Shown: one piece after another, positions 17,116 to 25,316 of the stretch
How positions within the stretch are numbered: the stretch's first letter is position 1
How the letters are laid out: each line of letters opens with the position of its first letter
Assembly: GCA_020073565.1 (NCBI GenBank)
Contig: JAIQEY010000039.1
Span: forward strand, 1 to 62,293
Length of the DNA: 62,293 bases
Origin: Terriglobia bacterium
Lineage (GTDB): Bacteria > Acidobacteriota > Terriglobia > Terriglobales > Acidobacteriaceae
Direction: 5' to 3'
Made by a program: the position numbers and the translations under genes
Notes under the pieces: model-generated
What the model was told of the DNA's origin: nothing
Database searches by the model: none
The model's input: only the letters and a program-made list of their open reading frames with translations

Positions 17116-18549
17116 CTACTTCACTTCCACTCTCTCCTTGTACTCCGCCACCTGCACGTTCCATCCCAGTTCCCTCTTCATCAGGTCACGCAACTGCGAC
17201 GAAGCCGCCGGCTCACCATGCACCAGATAGGTCACACCCGGCTTGCCGGCAAAGGTCCGCAGCCACTCCAGCAACTCCGGAGGATCGGCATGATCGCTGA
17301 ATTGCTCGAGCGCTGCGACCTGCGCGCGAATGGGCACAAAATCACCGAAGATTTTTACCTCGGGCCCGCGGTCCTTGATGATTGCTCCCCGCGTCCCCGG
17401 CGCCTGAAAGCCAATAAAGATCACCAGATTCTTCGGATCGGGCAGCCGTTGCGCAAGGTGATGGAGAATCCGTCCGCCCGTCACCATGCCACTCGACGAG
17501 ATGATGATCGACGGAAACTGGCTGTCGTTGATCTTTTTCGACTGCTCAGCCGTCTGCGCAAACGTGAACCCCGGCCATTCGATCGGCGATCCGTACTTCT
17601 TGATCAGGTCGGCCGCCTGCACCGTGTACTCCTCGGAGTGCTTCAGGAAGATTTCGACTGCCTTGATCGCCATCGGGCTGTCGCAATACACGGGAATGCG
17701 AGGAATCTGTCCCGACTCCATCAGTTCTTTCACGATGAAGATAAATTTCTGCGTGCGTTCGACCGCGAATGCGGGAACGACGATGCTGCCTCCACGCTCC
17801 ACCGTTTCGCGAATGAGTCTGGCCAATTCCGGCCGCGGGTCGGTGTCCGGGTGCTGCCGGTTCCCATACGTCGACTCCATCACCAGCACATCCGCCGATT
17901 CGCCTTCCTGCGGTCCCGAATGCACGACCTTCCCGGGCGCAACCTGACTGTCGCGTACGCGCCCAATGTCTCCTGTAAACAGCAGGCGGCGCGATTGGCC
18001 ATTCGTCGTCAGCACAACTTCTGCCATGCACGACCCGAGGATGTGCGCGGCGTGCACAAAGCGAAACGACAGCTCAGGGCTAAGCTGCGTCGTCTCCTCG
18101 ACCACGACCGGCTTGAAGTATTGCAGGCAGTCCTGCGCCTCCTCAAGCGTGTACAGCGGCAGAGCCGGACTGTGTTTTGACGACCCTTTCGTGTTGTGGA
18201 ACGCGGCGTCTTCTTCCTGCAGATGTCCCGAATCCGGCAGCACCACCGAACAGAGATCAATGGTCGCCTGGGTCGCGTAGATCGGCCCGCGGAACCCTTC
18301 CTTCACCAGCCGCGGAATCCAGCCGCAGTGATCCAGATGAGCGTGCGTGAGAATAACGGCATCAATCTCGCGCGCGGGAACCGGAGTGTCCTGCCAGTTC
18401 CGTTCGCGCCATTCCTTTTGTCCCTGAAAGAGACCGCAGTCAATCAGAACCTGAATTCCCTGCTTGCCGCCCGAATCGTAGGTGGTGTTGATCAGGTGCT
18501 TCGATCCAGTCACCGTGCCAGCCGCGCCCAGAAATTGAATGTAGGCCAA
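17116..18549 (-). CDS. Metallo-beta-lactamase/beta-CASP ribonuclease (YSH1-like)
   Basis: 477 residues. Motif 2 of the MBL fold is H-A-H-L-D-H-C-G, with further histidines in H-A-A-H-I-L-G-S and the motif C-like H-G-E. The beta-CASP insert follows T-G-D-I-G, with V-M-E-S-T-Y-G-N-R and the Q-F-S-D-H-A-D motif near residue 415. It resembles archaeal/bacterial CPSF-73 homologues rather than RNase J. Predicted cytoplasmic RNA endo- or exonuclease. It forms a two-gene unit with the DinB gene. Confidence 0.9.
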   Translation of the reverse strand: MAYIQFLGAAGTVTGSKHLINTTYDSGGKQGIQVLIDCGLFQGQKEWRERNWQDTPVPAREIDAVILTHAHLDHCGWIPRLVKEGFRGPIYATQATIDLCSVVLPDSGHLQEEDAAFHNTKGSSKHSPALPLYTLEEAQDCLQYFKPVVVEETTQLSPELSFRFVHAAHILGSCMAEVVLTTNGQSRRLLFTGDIGRVRDSQVAPGKVVHSGPQEGESADVLVMESTYGNRQHPDTDPRPELARLIRETVERGGSIVVPAFAVERTQKFIFIVKELMESGQIPRIPVYCDSPMAIKAVEIFLKHSEEYTVQAADLIKKYGSPIEWPGFTFAQTAEQSKKINDSQFPSIIISSSGMVTGGRILHHLAQRLPDPKNLVIFIGFQAPGTRGAIIKDRGPEVKIFGDFVPIRAQVAALEQFSDHADPPELLEWLRTFAGKPGVTYLVHGEPAASSQLRDLMKRELGWNVQVAEYKERVEVK

Positions 18550-18596
18550 GCTCTCTCTCCTTACCCAAGAAGCTCAATCTACCATGCGCCAAGGTT

Positions 18597-18632
18597 TCCT
18601 CTGTGAACCTCTGTGTCCTCTGTGGTTCAAGT
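18597..18632 (+). repeat. REP-F copy (CCTCTGTG family)
   Basis: TTCCTCTGTGAACC then CTCTGTGTCCTCTGTGGTTC, followed by TCTGCAACTGACCCC. It fills the gap between the M1-like peptidase and the beta-CASP gene. Other copies lie at 2215, 20335, 24446, 46967 and 51212. Confidence 0.85.
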
Positions 18633-18660
18633 TTGTCTGCAACTGACCCCGAGATCACAC

Positions 18661-20376
18661 CTAAGGCGCCGCAACCTTAAACACATTGTTCGACACATCA
18701 CTCTCCGGAACACTCCCGTCATTCACCACGATCTCGATGGGAGCACCCGGCAACTCGACCCGAGTCGTGGCCGTGCTCTTCGCGCGAACCTCCAGCCGCC
18801 GCGTGACGTCGCCAGCTTCGCAGTGGATGGTGAACGGAACTTCGGCGCCCGCAGTTCCCAGATTCTCCAGCGTGACCGTGATCATCTGCACTGCCTTCTC
18901 CGTCTTCCACGGATGCACCGACTGCACGCGAAAATCCGGCAACCCGCGATCATGATAGACCCAATCGTCGAAAAACCAGCTCAGATCACGCTTGCCCGAA
19001 GAGGCAATTAACTGCTCAACGTATTTTGGATCTTTGTCGTCGGCTGCACGATACTTCCCAATCGCCGACTGCAGCGCGTCGTCACCCACCATATCGCGCA
19101 GCATCCACCAGACATACGCGGCCTTGCTGCGGAAGTAGACTTCATCGAAGGTCGTGGCTAGCGGCTGACCAGCGTTCTTGGCCGGGCTAGCGGCGACGTC
19201 TTTCTCCGCCTCCAGAAACGTTGCGCGATGAATTCCCAGAAGATCGAGCGCAGCCTGCCGCCCGCCCTGTTCTTCCCGATACATCGCTTCCGCAAAGTGC
19301 GCCAACCCCTCGTACACCCACGGCCTCGGCGACCACACCGCCGAATGCACAAGTTCATGAACCAGGTTGATGCCGGCCAGCTTCGAGTCCTCGGCGGCCA
19401 TTGATGCCAGCAGCAACGTACCGCTCTCAAAGGGAGCCGAATGCGGATCGGCGAAATCAGCGATCGCAACCGGCGCGCTTGGCTTGCCGAACCACCCCGT
19501 TGCAAACTTCGACGCAGGTTCAAAGGCGGCGGCGTATTTCGCAACGCCCGCCTCGTGGCCCGAGAGGCTGAACAAAGTCAAGGGTGGCTTTGATTCGGTT
19601 TGATAGCTGGCAACCAGGAATGTGGGCGTGACAGTTCCGAAAGGCTCGAAACGGTGTTCGGCGCAAGAAGTGAACGATTGGGCATGATCGGTGGCACTCC
19701 TCGAACCGGCCCGCACTCCACGGGTGACATCGCCCATAAGGACCGAGATTACCGAATCCCCCGTCACGCAAAGGCTGAGAATCATTACACTCGCCGCTTC
19801 CCGCGCCTTCCACCGGTCCACCACCTCGAACAGGCTGTTCCCTTCTGAGAAATCCGCCGACTCAGTCGTAATCGGATACCACGTCACATATCCCGCGCCG
19901 CGCACTGCCGTGAACGAATGGCTGATCTGATCCCAACTTGTGTGCTTGGCGAGTTCCTCCGGCACGCCAACCCGCGTCAGCCGAGTCGAATCCAGTCGGA
20001 TCACGCCCTCATAGCCGATTTCGACCTCCACTGAATCCTTCGGTTTGATCTCGGCCGGCAGAGTAACCACTGCTTCGGACAAAGCGCCGGTGTGATCAAT
20101 GTCTGATTCGTAGGTTTGGGAGACAAACTGGACCGCCTTGCCGTCCACACGAATCGCCCGCCAGTTCAGCGAGGAAGAAATCTGCAACGCGACGACCTTC
20201 TGCGGCTTCGCCGAGTCGTTGCGCAACGTGATTCGGCCCCGAGCACCGAGCCTCTGCTGCTCCGGCTCGAGGCGGATCTCGAGATCGTACTTCGTGATGG
20301 TGAAACCTTCCCGGTCCAGCGCGGCAGCGAAAAAGCTTGAACCACAGAGGAGACAGAGGACACAGAGGAATCTCAT
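18661..20376 (-). CDS. Secreted M1-like (gluzincin) aminopeptidase homologue
   Basis: 571 residues. An N-terminal hydrophobic stretch (MRFLCVLCLLCGSSFFAAA) looks like a signal peptide. A beta-sandwich (about 25-150) resembles the M1 N-domain. The zinc site fits M1 spacing exactly: H-E-L-V-H, 18 residues, then E in E-G-L-A-H-F-A-E. A GAMEN-like exopeptidase loop is not clear, so peptidase specificity is open. The C-terminal 90 residues form a beta-domain. The start ATG overlaps the rlmB stop (ATGA). The signal-peptide codons coincide with a REP-F copy. Confidence 0.82.
   Translation of the reverse strand: MRFLCVLCLLCGSSFFAAALDREGFTITKYDLEIRLEPEQQRLGARGRITLRNDSAKPQKVVALQISSSLNWRAIRVDGKAVQFVSQTYESDIDHTGALSEAVVTLPAEIKPKDSVEVEIGYEGVIRLDSTRLTRVGVPEELAKHTSWDQISHSFTAVRGAGYVTWYPITTESADFSEGNSLFEVVDRWKAREAASVMILSLCVTGDSVISVLMGDVTRGVRAGSRSATDHAQSFTSCAEHRFEPFGTVTPTFLVASYQTESKPPLTLFSLSGHEAGVAKYAAAFEPASKFATGWFGKPSAPVAIADFADPHSAPFESGTLLLASMAAEDSKLAGINLVHELVHSAVWSPRPWVYEGLAHFAEAMYREEQGGRQAALDLLGIHRATFLEAEKDVAASPAKNAGQPLATTFDEVYFRSKAAYVWWMLRDMVGDDALQSAIGKYRAADDKDPKYVEQLIASSGKRDLSWFFDDWVYHDRGLPDFRVQSVHPWKTEKAVQMITVTLENLGTAGAEVPFTIHCEAGDVTRRLEVRAKSTATTRVELPGAPIEIVVNDGSVPESDVSNNVFKVAAP
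20335..20370 (-). repeat. REP-F copy inside the peptidase signal peptide
   Basis: In + orientation GCTTGAACCACAGAGG then AGACAGAGGACACAGAGG. Read on the minus strand, it encodes F-L-C-V-L-C-L-L-C-G-S-S, the hydrophobic core of the signal peptide. Confidence 0.85.
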
Positions 20377-21119
20377 GATTTCTTGGATGCACCCAGCCGC
20401 CTTTGCCGCACCACTTCATACAGCACCACGCCCGCCGCCACCGAAACATTCAACGACGGCACCCGGCCCAACATCGGGATCGACACCAGAAAATCGCAGT
20501 GTTTGCGCACCAGGTCGTGCAGCCCCTTGCCTTCCGCCCCCAGCACCACCGCGCAGTGCATTTTGTAGTCGACCGCGTCGTACGTCTGGGGTCCGCGCTC
20601 ATCCAGGCCAACCACCCACATTTCCTTCGTCTTCAATTCTTCAAGAGCACGCGAAATGTTCGTGACCTTGGCAATCGGCAGATGCTCGCTCGCCCCCGCC
20701 GATGACTTCGCCACCGTGCCCGTCACGCCCACCGCCCGCCGCTCCGGGATCACCACACCATCGGCGCCCGCCGCATCGGCCGTCCGCAAAATTGCCCCCA
20801 GGTTGTGCGGGTCTTCGACGCCGTCCAGCACCACGATCAGGGAATGCTCCCCGCGCCGCGCCGCCACCAGATCATCCAGATCTGTGTACTGCTTCGCCGA
20901 GGTCACCGCCACAATGCCCTGGTGTGCTCCCGGCACCGCCATGCGATCAAGTTCCACTCGCGACAGAACGCGCACCGCAACCCCCGCTTTGCGGCATTCG
21001 TCAATAATGCGTTGCAGGCGAATGTCGTTCCGCTCCTTCGCCACGCCCACCCACTCGAAAGCTCGCGATCGAGCCTTCAGCGCCTCGGTCACCGTATTGA
21101 TTCCATAGAGAATGTTCAT
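20373..21119 (-). CDS. rlmB: 23S rRNA (guanosine-2'-O-)-methyltransferase RlmB (SpoU family)
   Basis: 248 residues. An N-terminal substrate-binding domain (I-L-Y-G-I-N-T-V-T-E-A-L) precedes a SPOUT knot with D-G-V-E-D-P-H-N-L-G-A-I-L-R-T, V-V-L-G-A-E-G-K-G-L and S-I-P-M-L-G-R-V-P-S-L-N-V-S-V-A. These are the three SpoU motifs. Methylates ribose in 23S rRNA. The stop overlaps the M1-like gene start by four bases. Confidence 0.94.
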   Translation of the reverse strand: MNILYGINTVTEALKARSRAFEWVGVAKERNDIRLQRIIDECRKAGVAVRVLSRVELDRMAVPGAHQGIVAVTSAKQYTDLDDLVAARRGEHSLIVVLDGVEDPHNLGAILRTADAAGADGVVIPERRAVGVTGTVAKSSAGASEHLPIAKVTNISRALEELKTKEMWVVGLDERGPQTYDAVDYKMHCAVVLGAEGKGLHDLVRKHCDFLVSIPMLGRVPSLNVSVAAGVVLYEVVRQRRLGASKKS

Positions 21120-21126
21120 CGTTGTA

Positions 21127-21211
21127 GAGTCGCCGCTTGCCGCGTCTCAATGCTACCCGCAATGCTTGCCAGCCGCATTGTTGCCGCAGCGGAGACGAGG
21201 CAAGCCTCGTC
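21127..21211. repeat. Pair of inverted REP-A palindromes between rlmB and the thiolase gene
   Basis: Unit 1 at 21127-21148 (GAGTCGCCGC / GCCGCGTCTC) is degenerate. Unit 2 has arms GACGAGGC / GCCTCGTC at 21194-21211, flanked by GGAGAC and CCTACGGG. Head-to-head pairs with a unique core resemble the BIME arrangement of enterobacterial REPs. It lies between divergent genes. Confidence 0.75.
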
Positions 21212-21283
21212 CCTACGGGCAGAATCAGTTTACCCCGGGCGTGACGAGCGCCAATGCTAGACTAAAAAGTTCCGGAGGCCCCG

Positions 21284-22465
21284 TTGAACAACGTGTACAT
21301 TCTCTCCGCCGTTCGCACGCCGATCGGAAAGTTTGGCGGCTCGCTCGCCTCGCAGACCGCCGTCGATCTCGGCGTAGTTGCGGCGAAAGCTGTGATCGAG
21401 CGCGCCGGAGTCCAACCACAGCAAGTCGAAGAAACCATTTTCGGCAACGCCCGTCAGGCTGGCGGCGGCCCCAACCCAGCGCGACAGATCTCGATCCGCA
21501 GCGGCGTCCCTCAGGAAGTCCCCGCCTACACGGTGAATAAAGCCTGCGCCTCGGGCCTCAAGTCGATCGCTCTCGGTTACCAGGAAATTGCCACCGGCAA
21601 CCTCGATTGCGTGCTCGCCGGAGGCGCCGAATCCATGTCGCGCCTTCCCTACTATCTCGACGGCGCGCGCTGGGGATACCGACTGGGCCATCAGGAACTG
21701 GTCGACGGCATGTATCGCGACGGCTTCTTCTGCCCCATGGCAAAGATGGTCATGGGAGAAACAGCGGAGACGCTCGCCACGCAATACCACATCTCGCGCG
21801 AAGAACAAGACCAGTTCGCGCTGGTATCGCAGCAGCGAGCGGCTGCTGCCCAATCGAGCGGACGCTTCGACGCCGAGATTGCTCCAGTCACGATCGAAGG
21901 GAAGAAAGGCGCAACGGTTTTCGCGCGCGACGAACACTTGTTTCTCGAAGCCACGCTGGAAAAGATGGCCAAGCTGCCACCCGTGTTTTCAAAGACCGGC
22001 ACCATCACTGCCGCAAATTCTTCCGGTATTACCGATGGCGCGGCAGCGGTCGTACTGGCCAGCGAAAAATTCGTACAGCAGCACAACCTGAAGCCACTGG
22101 CCCGGATCATGGCCGCCACCTCGGCCGGCGTTGATCCCCGCATCATGGGAATCGGCCCTGTTCCCGCCATCGGCAAACTGGAGCAGAAGCACGGCCTCAA
22201 ACTCGCCGACTTCGACCTGATCGAATTAAACGAAGCCTTCGCCGCCCAGGTGCTAGCCTGCGACCGCGAATTGCACTTCGATCGCGAGAAGCTCAACGTC
22301 AACGGAGGCGCGATCGCGCTTGGCCACCCCATCGGCTGCACCGGCACGCGCATCACCGTCACCCTGCTCCACGAAATGCTGAAGCGCAAAGCCCGCCGAG
22401 GGCTAGCCACCCTCTGCGTAAGCGGAGGCATTGGAATGACGCTCGCCATAGAAACCACGCTTTGA
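21284..22465 (+). CDS. Acetyl-CoA C-acetyltransferase (thiolase)
   Basis: 393 residues, full length. Active-site cysteine in N-K-A-C-A-S-G-L-K-S, the His in N-E-A-F-A-A-Q and the second Cys in G-H-P-I-G-C-T-G are present. Degradative or biosynthetic thiolase, most like the AtoB/PhaA group that condenses two acetyl-CoA. The start is TTG (21284) with GGAGG five bases upstream. No beta-oxidation or PHB gene is adjacent. Confidence 0.94.
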   Translation: MNNVYILSAVRTPIGKFGGSLASQTAVDLGVVAAKAVIERAGVQPQQVEETIFGNARQAGGGPNPARQISIRSGVPQEVPAYTVNKACASGLKSIALGYQEIATGNLDCVLAGGAESMSRLPYYLDGARWGYRLGHQELVDGMYRDGFFCPMAKMVMGETAETLATQYHISREEQDQFALVSQQRAAAAQSSGRFDAEIAPVTIEGKKGATVFARDEHLFLEATLEKMAKLPPVFSKTGTITAANSSGITDGAAAVVLASEKFVQQHNLKPLARIMAATSAGVDPRIMGIGPVPAIGKLEQKHGLKLADFDLIELNEAFAAQVLACDRELHFDREKLNVNGGAIALGHPIGCTGTRITVTLLHEMLKRKARRGLATLCVSGGIGMTLAIETTL

Positions 22466-22501
22466 CCGTGGTGTCCCTGCATGCAAGATCGCCCGAAGAT
22501 G

Positions 22502-22702
22502 GGTCCCGGAGGGACCGTTGCCAATAGCCCGCCACTTCAGTGGCGGGACTCAAATGCAACACCGAGAAGAGTGCCGTGGGCACGACTGAAACAGCCCCGG
22601 AGCATTTCCCCGGACCAGTCGTCCCTGCCGGGACTGGCCGAGTACAGGGGCCAAACTCCCGGCGTTGAAACGCCGGGCTATTTTCAGTTGTCCCTCCGGG
22701 AC
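22502..22702. repeat. Compound palindrome island (REP-D)
   Basis: The gap after the thiolase holds at least five hairpins: GGTCCC-gga-GGGACC (22502), CCCGCCAC-ttca-GTGGCGGG (22528), GTGCC-gtg-GGCAC (about 22571), CCCGGCGTT-ga-AACGCCGGG (22658) and GTCCC-tcc-GGGAC (22690). The outer units are mirror images. No gene is visible in 22466-22772. Confidence 0.8.
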
Positions 22703-22772
22703 GTACGGGAAATGCAACTCTACGAATGCCAAAAAACTTCAATCCCCTGACAGCTCGGAACCAGCAACGTCT

Positions 22773-23339
22773 TCAATTCCCGACCTGCCGGTACCGGAAG
22801 CACTCCACCGCATGGTCGTTCACCATCCCCGTCGCCTGCATGAATGCATAGCAGATCGTCGAGCCGACAAAGTTGAACCCGCGCTTCCTGAGATCTTTGC
22901 TCATCGCATCGGACTCGGCCGTCCGGCTAGGCACTTTTTTCGTCTTCCACGCATTCACGCGTTGCTTGCCGCCGACGAACTGCCAGATGTAGCGGTCGAA
23001 CGATCCAAACTCCTTCTGCACTGCAAGAAACGCCTCGGCATTCTTCACGGCGGAGAAAATTTTCAGCCGGTTCCTCACGATGCCTTCGTTTCGCATCAGT
23101 GCCAGCATCTTCCGCCGGTCGTATTGTGCGATCTTCTTCGCGTCGAAGCCATTGAACGCCGCCCGGTAGTTGTCGCGCTTCTTCAGAATCGTGTCCCAAC
23201 TAAGCCCGGCCTGCGCACCCTCGAGAATCAGGAATTCAAAAAGAGCCCGGTCATCGTGCAGGGGAACGCCCCACTCCCGGTCGTGATACTGAATGGAAAG
23301 ATCGTTCCTCGCCCACGAGCAACGAATCACGTTCGACAT
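22773..23339 (-). CDS. tag: DNA-3-methyladenine glycosylase I
   Basis: 188 residues. Excises 3-methyladenine. The zinc ligands of Tag are visible: Cys in R-C-S-W-A, His in Y-H-D-R-E-W-G near the N-terminus, and His and Cys in N-D-H-A-V-E-C-F near the C-terminus. W-D-T-I-L-K-K-R and F-V-G-S-T-I-C-Y also match. Start ATG 23339 gives the usual M-x-x-x-x-R-C-x-W-A beginning; ATG 23354 is an alternative. Confidence 0.93.
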   Translation of the reverse strand: MSNVIRCSWARNDLSIQYHDREWGVPLHDDRALFEFLILEGAQAGLSWDTILKKRDNYRAAFNGFDAKKIAQYDRRKMLALMRNEGIVRNRLKIFSAVKNAEAFLAVQKEFGSFDRYIWQFVGGKQRVNAWKTKKVPSRTAESDAMSKDLRKRGFNFVGSTICYAFMQATGMVNDHAVECFRYRQVGN

Positions 23340-23372
23340 GTGTGCCGCTGTCATCGGAAAGGGGGCGGGTGC

Positions 23373-23403
23373 CCCACTCATCGCGCACTTTGCGATGAGT
23401 GGG
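23373..23403. repeat. REP-E palindrome providing the stop codon of the aldo/keto reductase
   Basis: Perfect 12-bp arms CCCACTCATCGC / GCGATGAGTGGG with a seven-base loop. The aldo/keto reductase TGA (23378-23380, minus strand) and its last codons lie inside it. A related element (CATTCGC / GCGAATG, also a seven-base loop, next to GGGTGGGGCACCC) is at 25914-25934. Confidence 0.85.
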
Positions 23404-24388
23404 CCTCGCCAAGAATGCTGTCAATCTTCTTCAGCTCTTCTGCGGAAAACTTCAGGTTCTTCAGCGCGGCAACGTTGTCGTCCACCTGCGAAACCTTGCT
23501 CGTCCCCACCAGCGCGCTCGTCACGCGCGGGTCCCGCAGCACCCAAGCCACCGCCATCTCCGCCAGTGTCTGCCCGCGCTCGCGGGCAATGTCGTTCAGC
23601 GCGCGCACCATGGCGAGCATTGCTTCGGAGATATTCTCCTTCTTCAGAAAGAAATCACGCGCCGCCCGCGAGTCCTCGGGGATTCCCTTGAGGTACCGGT
23701 CGGACAGCAATCCCTGCGCCAACGGACTGAACACAATGCAGCCCACGCCTTCGTTCCCCAGCACATCGAGCAGGCCCTGCTCCGGATCGCGCACAAACAT
23801 CGAATACTTCGGCTGATGAATCAGGCAAGGCGTGCCCAGAGCGCGCAGAATCTTCACCGCCTCGGCGGTCTGTTTCGCGTTGTACGAGGAAATGCCTGCG
23901 TACAGCGCCCTTCCTGAGCGCACCGCCGTGTCTAGAGCCCCCAGCGATTCTTCCATCGGCGTGTCCGGATCGGGCCGGTGGTGATAGAAAATATCAACGT
24001 ACTCCAGCCCCATGCGCTTCAAACTCTGATCCAGACTGGCCAGCATGTACTTCCGCGAGCCCAGGTTTCCGTACGGCCCCGGCCACATGTCCCATCCCGC
24101 TTTGGTCGAGATGATCAGCTCGTCGCGGTAGGGAAGAAAATCTTTCTTGAAAATTTGCCCAAAGTTCTCTTCCGCCGATCCGTAGGGAGGCCCGTAGTTA
24201 TTGGCCAGATCGAAGTGCGTGATGCCAAGGTCGAACGCCCGCCGCAGCATGGCGCGCGCGTTCTCAAAATTGTCCACGCCTCCAAAGTTGTGCCAGAGCC
24301 CCAGTGAAACGGCGGGTAGTTGAATGCCACTGCGTCCCGAACGGCGATACTGCATGGAATCATACCGCTTGTTGTCTGCGACGTACAC
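23378..24388 (-). CDS. Aldo/keto reductase (YghZ-like)
   Basis: 336 residues, TIM-barrel NADPH-dependent reductase. Visible are F-D-L-A-N-N-Y-G (Asp and catalytic Tyr), I-S-T-K-A-G-W (catalytic Lys), Y-V-D-I-F-Y-H-H-R-P-D (active-site His) and the NADPH motif near V-G-T-S-K. It resembles E. coli YghZ, L-glyceraldehyde 3-phosphate reductase. The GTG start has AAAGGAG seven bases upstream, better than the internal ATG at 24355. The C-terminus runs into a REP-E palindrome. Confidence 0.92.
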   Translation of the reverse strand: MYVADNKRYDSMQYRRSGRSGIQLPAVSLGLWHNFGGVDNFENARAMLRRAFDLGITHFDLANNYGPPYGSAEENFGQIFKKDFLPYRDELIISTKAGWDMWPGPYGNLGSRKYMLASLDQSLKRMGLEYVDIFYHHRPDPDTPMEESLGALDTAVRSGRALYAGISSYNAKQTAEAVKILRALGTPCLIHQPKYSMFVRDPEQGLLDVLGNEGVGCIVFSPLAQGLLSDRYLKGIPEDSRAARDFFLKKENISEAMLAMVRALNDIARERGQTLAEMAVAWVLRDPRVTSALVGTSKVSQVDDNVAALKNLKFSAEELKKIDSILGEAHSSQSAR

Positions 24389-24445
24389 GATCGTTCTCCT
24401 TTAAGGACTCGTCATTCTAAAGGAAACTGAGCCTAAGTTTCGTCT

Positions 24446-24481
24446 TCCTCTGTGAACTCCGTGTCCTCTGTGGTTAAGCTT
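24446..24481 (+). repeat. REP-F copy
   Basis: CCTCTGTGAACTCC then GTGTCCTCTGTGGTTAAGC, in the gap between the aldo/keto reductase and the FNR-type reductase. Nothing else is visible in 24389-24499. Confidence 0.85.
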
Positions 24482-24499
24482 TCAGACACTCTGCATGCC

Positions 24500-25267
24500 C
24501 TAATCGTACTTTTCGTACCGGATCGACTTCCGATCCCACCCCAGGCTTTTCAGCAGCTCGCGATTGGCGCTCACCATCTTGTCGAGACCGCAGATGTAAG
24601 CCTGCATATCCCTGCGATCGACCACAACTTCTTTCACATGCTCCTGCACGTATCCACGCAAGCCCTGCCACTCGGGTCCGCCGCGACTGAGCGTGGGCAT
24701 GAAATGGAAATTGGAGTGCTCCGCCGCCAGACGCTCGAACTCCTCGCGATAGCAAATGTCCTGCTCATGGCGCGAGCCAAACAAAAGCCAGAACTGCGCT
24801 TGCTGGAGTGGAGCGACGGGCGCCCCTGCCCGTCCCGCGGTGCCCTCACCTTCGTGTCCGGATTCAGACAATCCATGCAGCATCGACCGAAACGGCGCAA
24901 TCCCAGTTCCCGTGGCAATCATCAGCGTGTCCCGCAGCGGCGGCCGCAGAACAAAATCCCCAAACGGACCTTGAAATGATATCTCGGCACCTTCACCTAG
25001 ATCGCACAGGTAGTTCGACATGTACCCGTCCTGCACGCGATTCAGGCAAAAAGCAAAACGCGCATGCTCGGAAGGCGCCGACGCAATCGAGTACGCTCGC
25101 GTAATCTCCTCACCCTCTGGCGTCATAGCTTTGACCGACAACCACTGCCCAGCGACGAACCCAAAACGGGGTACTCCCTGCACTTCAAATTCAATGTGCT
25201 TGGTAAACTCGGAGAGCGGCACCGAGCGCAGCAGTCGTGCGGAATAGGTCTGGAACTGGGCCATCAT
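24500..25267 (-). CDS. Ferredoxin/flavodoxin-NADP+ reductase family protein
   Basis: 255 residues. The FAD-binding R-A-Y-S-I-A-S (about 58-64), N-x-V-Q-D-G-Y-M-S-N-Y-L, and the NADP-binding A-T-G-T-G-I-A-P-F-R-S (about 118-128) are intact, as is the C-terminal Y-I-C-G-L-D-K-M. Predicted to pass electrons between NADPH and a ferredoxin or flavodoxin. Residues about 138-156 (G-H-E-G-E-G-T-A-G-R-A-G-A-P-V-A-P-L) look like an insertion between the NADP loop and the F-W-L-L-F-G-S-R strand, and coincide with a palindrome. Confidence 0.9.
   Translation of the reverse strand: MMAQFQTYSARLLRSVPLSEFTKHIEFEVQGVPRFGFVAGQWLSVKAMTPEGEEITRAYSIASAPSEHARFAFCLNRVQDGYMSNYLCDLGEGAEISFQGPFGDFVLRPPLRDTLMIATGTGIAPFRSMLHGLSESGHEGEGTAGRAGAPVAPLQQAQFWLLFGSRHEQDICYREEFERLAAEHSNFHFMPTLSRGGPEWQGLRGYVQEHVKEVVVDRRDMQAYICGLDKMVSANRELLKSLGWDRKSIRYEKYD
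24815..24834. repeat. REP-B-like palindrome inside the FNR-type reductase gene
   Basis: GACGGGC / GCCCGTC arms around GCCCCT, translated in frame as part of G-R-A-G-A-P-V (residues 145-151). Confidence 0.75.
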
Positions 25268-25316
25268 TCATCTAGATGATTGTGGCAAGCCGCTCGACGC
25301 TTTCAAGGAGCAGAAA

